Shown here: piece after piece, positions 23,106 through 26,100 of the stretch
Position numbering within the stretch: the stretch's first letter is position 1
How the letters are laid out: each line of letters begins with the position of its first letter
Assembly (NCBI GenBank): GCA_964591885.1
Contig: CAZQCJ010000024.1
Coordinates: forward strand, 1-26,100
Source: CAZQCJ01 sp964591885
GTDB taxonomy: Bacteria; Patescibacteriota; Microgenomatia; PFEM01; JAPLYW01
Reading direction: 5' to 3'
DNA: 26,100 nt
Notes under the pieces: model-generated
What the model saw: the letters and a program-made list of their open reading frames with translations, nothing else
Databases searched by the model: none
Told to the model about the DNA's origin: nothing
Made by a program: the position numbers and the translations under genes

Positions 23106-26100
23106 GTGACAGGCTTTTTTCATTTAACACCAAAGAAACAGAAAAAACTTCACCAGTTTTTTTCTAGTTTGGCTATTTTTTCCCTCTTACTGCAATTAGT
23201 AAGTGGGATTTTTTATGCCAGACCGGTTTTATCCGAAGAAAAATTAAAATCAGAGATTACTTTTGATCAAAACAAAAACTCTTTTAATCTTACTGTTAAC
23301 ACGTCTGAAGAAGTTGATTATCTATTGGCTTATCGAACTGATACACAAACAGAAGTTGTCGAGGGAAAAGATAGAAATGAAACAGGAAACTTCTCCAAAG
23401 AAATTTATGCCGGCACTTGCTCAACAAATGAGAGTTGTCTTCCCCATAATGTTTTACGAGGTATTTTAAAAATTGAGGTTAAGAGTGAAACTTGGTTAAT
23501 GAGTAAAAGATTTATTGTTGAAAACGGTAGTTTAAATTTAATTGAGGAAAGTATTGCTTCTAGTCTTGATTTAAACGCTGAAGAAAATATTTGGTTGGAA
23601 AATCCAGATCAACAAGAAATAGAAAAGGAATGTTTAGCTGATCATCAGTCTATTATTGATAGTAAGGATGGAGATTGGAATATTGATAATGAAAAAGGAA
23701 TAGCGGAAACAAAAGAAAAAGTTAAGATTGGAGTTAAATATCTTTTTCCATTAGAAAATAAAGTTACGATTACCTTCAAATGTCTACCCAAAGGTGAGAA
23801 TTTAAGAACTCCTTTAAAAATCCAAAAAGTTAAAATTTCAGGTTTAAATCTTCCAGAAGGCACTAATCCTCATGGTGAATGGGCCTATGATATTACCGCT
23901 GGCATGCAGGATGGGACTTTTGAATATGATCTCACCCTTCCTTTTCCTCAAGAATCAGACGGAAAGGCTACAGTTAAATATGCAGAAAATGTTGATAGTT
24001 TAGAAAATATCAAAGAAATCGAAGGAGAGAAAGATGTTGGCAACAACAAAATAACAATTAAAGGGCTTGACCACTTTACTATTTTTATTATCGACGATGG
24101 AGACAATAGTTATTCGGATAACGACTGGAAAGTATATAACAGTGGTGGTTGTGGAGATAATGATCATAGGTGGGTTGAGTCTTCCCAGACAGGTAAAGTG
24201 GCAACTTGGACTTTGCCTGTAAGTGCTCCAAGCGGAAGATACTCGGTAAAAGTTAACTGGACAACTTGGGATGACCATGCCACCAATGCTAATTATCAGG
24301 TCTATGCTGAAGATGGTGCCTTAATATACACATCTGATGATATTAATCAAAAATTAAAAGCCGACGGGTCTTCCGCCACAAACGGAACGTGTTCAGGATG
24401 GTATGACTTGGGCTCTTTTGACCTATCGGCTGCGGATTATGTAAAAATTGAAGTTAAGACTGGAATTACCAACGGAAATTTAGTAGCTGATTCCGTCATG
24501 TTTTTACTAGCACCGACAATTACTTATCCTGCAAACAACTCTTACAAAACAACTGCAACACAGGATAAAGTTGATTGGACGGATTCTACGGGGACTTATC
24601 CGGCTTTTACCTACAAATATGAATCTTACAAAGATGAGATATACACGATTCCTGCCTATACAAGTGGTTGGTTGTCAGCTTCCGAAATTTTTACATCAGG
24701 GACGCCCGAAGGGACTTACTATTTGAGAGTTAAGGCAAAGGACGATCAAGGAAACGAAACTGACTGGAGTAATGGGCCTGCAGATCCTTATAAAATAATA
24801 ATTGATAATACTCCTCCTCAAGCTCCAACAGATTTAGGATTTAATGTTTCACCTGGAGATTATGCGACACCACGACCGGATATAGAGGTAGACTGTGGTG
24901 GATATATAAATCAGAACTCTATTTCTCATCATTGGTCTGACGAATCTGCAAGTGGGGCAGTGGAGTATCAAAGACAATGGAAATATCCAGGAGGTGTTAA
25001 TTGGTATGGAGCTGAAAATTGGAGTACTCCCTACACAAACTATAGAACTTTTGGTGGGGGCGGAGGAACTGAGGGTTTATGGTACGTAAGGGTGAGGGCA
25101 AGAGATGCGGCTGGAAATTGGAGCGGTTGGAGTAGTGGTTGTGCAGTTACATTTGATAAAACTTCACCAGCAAAACCAACCGGTCTAAAACGTATTACGC
25201 CGGATGGATTGAAGGAATATCAATGCGGTGATATTGTGCAAAGGCAAACGCTTATTCCAGTTTGGGATGATATGTCTGCAGGAGACCCAAGTTTTGATCA
25301 TTATGAATATACTTCTTTTAAGCCTGATGGAAACATAGGAATTAATGAGCGGGTTTTGTATGTAAATAAGTTTGAGCATAGCTGGATTCCACCTACGGAT
25401 GGGATTAACGGTTTTGCCGTTAGATCGGTTGATAAATCGGGGAATACCTCTGACTGGGCGCTTTTGGGAAAATCTCTAGCAGGAAGTTGTCAGATTACAT
25501 ATGATTCTGTAGCTCCTTCTAAACCCCTGGGCTTAGGAATATATAAAACACACAACCCCATTAGTTCAAATTACTTGGGTTGTGGTGGTTATACTAATGA
25601 TACCAAAATAACGATCAGTTGGTCGGCTAATCCTGAGGGAGATATAGATTTTTATTGGTTTGGGACAAAGTTTAATCCTTATCATAAAAAAGTTTACTCT
25701 CCAGATACTCGCTATTTTGCCAATATGACGCTGGGTCATAATCCTTATTATTATACGGTAATTGCAGTAGATAAAGCGGGGAATGAAAGTCTAATTTCAG
25801 ATCAATGTGGCTTAACACTCGACCAAGACGCTCCCGATGTTGAAATAACGTTACCTACAGGAACTGTGCTTTTTGATACAGTGCCCATTCGCGGTACGGT
25901 TCTTGACGAGAATCTTTGGCGATATTGGCTTGTTATCCAGAATAATTCAGGGGTGAAGGTTGCCGGGCCCGGAACGGTTTATGAAGATAATGAATTTGTT
26001 GATAAACACTTTTTTGATTGGGATACAACTACAGTTCCGAATGGAGAATACACCATCAAGCTTGAAGCGAGAGATAAAGCTGATAATAAAGATTCAGGTT
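23106..26100 (+). CDS. Giant secreted surface protein with golvesin-like domain and Ig/FN3-like repeats (partial)
   Basis: At least 998 residues, open to the window end. The most upstream usable start in this frame is GTG 23106; no ATG or Shine-Dalgarno precedes it, so the start is uncertain. A basic N-terminus and hydrophobic stretch (FFSSLAIFSLLLQLVSGIFYA, from residue 18) form a Sec signal peptide. After a region ending in GLDHFTIF, residues about 328-468 resemble the golvesin C-terminal-like domain (IIDDGD, then KVATWTLP, VNWTTWDDHATNANYQVY and VADSVMF). From about 475 come repeats of about 106-117 residues, each closing with an R/V-D-x-x-GN-x-S-x-W segment and a D-x-x-(A/S/P)-P linker (linker Asp at 567, 684, 800, 906). 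These resemble Ig/fibronectin-type stalk modules. It is probably displayed on the cell surface, possibly anchored by one of the upstream sortases. Its length makes adhesion to a host cell a reasonable inference. Confidence 0.8.
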   Translation, partial: MTGFFHLTPKKQKKLHQFFSSLAIFSLLLQLVSGIFYARPVLSEEKLKSEITFDQNKNSFNLTVNTSEEVDYLLAYRTDTQTEVVEGKDRNETGNFSKEIYAGTCSTNESCLPHNVLRGILKIEVKSETWLMSKRFIVENGSLNLIEESIASSLDLNAEENIWLENPDQQEIEKECLADHQSIIDSKDGDWNIDNEKGIAETKEKVKIGVKYLFPLENKVTITFKCLPKGENLRTPLKIQKVKISGLNLPEGTNPHGEWAYDITAGMQDGTFEYDLTLPFPQESDGKATVKYAENVDSLENIKEIEGEKDVGNNKITIKGLDHFTIFIIDDGDNSYSDNDWKVYNSGGCGDNDHRWVESSQTGKVATWTLPVSAPSGRYSVKVNWTTWDDHATNANYQVYAEDGALIYTSDDINQKLKADGSSATNGTCSGWYDLGSFDLSAADYVKIEVKTGITNGNLVADSVMFLLAPTITYPANNSYKTTATQDKVDWTDSTGTYPAFTYKYESYKDEIYTIPAYTSGWLSASEIFTSGTPEGTYYLRVKAKDDQGNETDWSNGPADPYKIIIDNTPPQAPTDLGFNVSPGDYATPRPDIEVDCGGYINQNSISHHWSDESASGAVEYQRQWKYPGGVNWYGAENWSTPYTNYRTFGGGGGTEGLWYVRVRARDAAGNWSGWSSGCAVTFDKTSPAKPTGLKRITPDGLKEYQCGDIVQRQTLIPVWDDMSAGDPSFDHYEYTSFKPDGNIGINERVLYVNKFEHSWIPPTDGINGFAVRSVDKSGNTSDWALLGKSLAGSCQITYDSVAPSKPLGLGIYKTHNPISSNYLGCGGYTNDTKITISWSANPEGDIDFYWFGTKFNPYHKKVYSPDTRYFANMTLGHNPYYYTVIAVDKAGNESLISDQCGLTLDQDAPDVEITLPTGTVLFDTVPIRGTVLDENLWRYWLVIQNNSGVKVAGPGTVYEDNEFVDKHFFDWDTTTVPNGEYTIKLEARDKADNKDSG

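Noticed and set aside
23263..23469. Short plus-strand frame near the start of the surface gene as a separate small protein
   Set aside because: The frame starting at GTG 23106 runs without a stop through this region to the window end, with a signal peptide and domains; the short frame is a shadow.
25855..25872. LPTGT in the large surface protein as a sortase sorting signal
   Set aside because: The order is LPTGT, not LPxTG; it lies mid-protein with no following hydrophobic stretch and basic tail.
1..26100. UGA recoding, as in some CPR lineages
   Set aside because: TGA is used as the natural end of several genes (for example 1504-1506, 14508-14510, 15149-15151), and Trp/Gly positions use TGG and GGN.

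Overview
This 26.1 kb, AT-rich window uses the standard bacterial code (TGA serves as a stop, for example after the radical SAM gene and the RodZ-like gene). I infer a Candidate Phyla Radiation (Patescibacteria) bacterium, perhaps Microgenomates. The reasons are tight gene packing with many overlaps, short versions of universal proteins (IF2 without its long N-terminus, an alanyl-tRNA synthetase ending after the editing domain, a short RNase J), several genes that appear leaderless, paired sortases and a very large secreted protein. The taxonomy is an inference; there is no 16S gene here.

Region 1 (1-2800, accessory). The window opens with the last codons of dnaJ. Next comes a radical SAM/SPASM enzyme whose C-terminus looks like a RiPP recognition (PqqD-like) domain. 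Fifteen bases after its stop is a 46-residue peptide gene with its own strong ribosome binding site. That peptide ends in five cysteines, each followed by Asp or Glu. This looks like a maturase plus precursor of a ribosomally made, post-translationally modified peptide, and it is the most interesting item in the window. An elaborate stem-loop with a T-tract closes the unit. A small cytoplasmic HExxH metallopeptidase converges on it from the minus strand, and a small frameshifted gene follows.

Region 2 (2821-12395, information processing and RNA decay). A promoter and leader hairpin precede nusA-infB and a degenerate NrnA/DHH-like protein. ispE lies on the minus strand, followed by rpsO-pnp, a Lon-type AAA+ module with no protease domain, and an RNase J-like protein lacking one conserved beta-CASP histidine.

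Region 3 (12407-17710): ftsK, a RodZ-like membrane HTH protein, two small membrane proteins (one YtxH-like), and alaS.

Region 4 (17694-26100, cell envelope). A PilM-like/transmembrane fusion protein, a sortase, ruvX, a zinc-ribbon protein, mltG and a second sortase form an overlapping run. A perfect consensus promoter and a structured leader then precede a secreted protein of more than 998 residues. It has a golvesin-C-terminal-like domain and fibronectin-like repeats, and it runs off the window.

I saw no tRNA, rRNA, CRISPR array or insertion sequence. The 22870-22945 gap before the last promoter holds nothing I can name.
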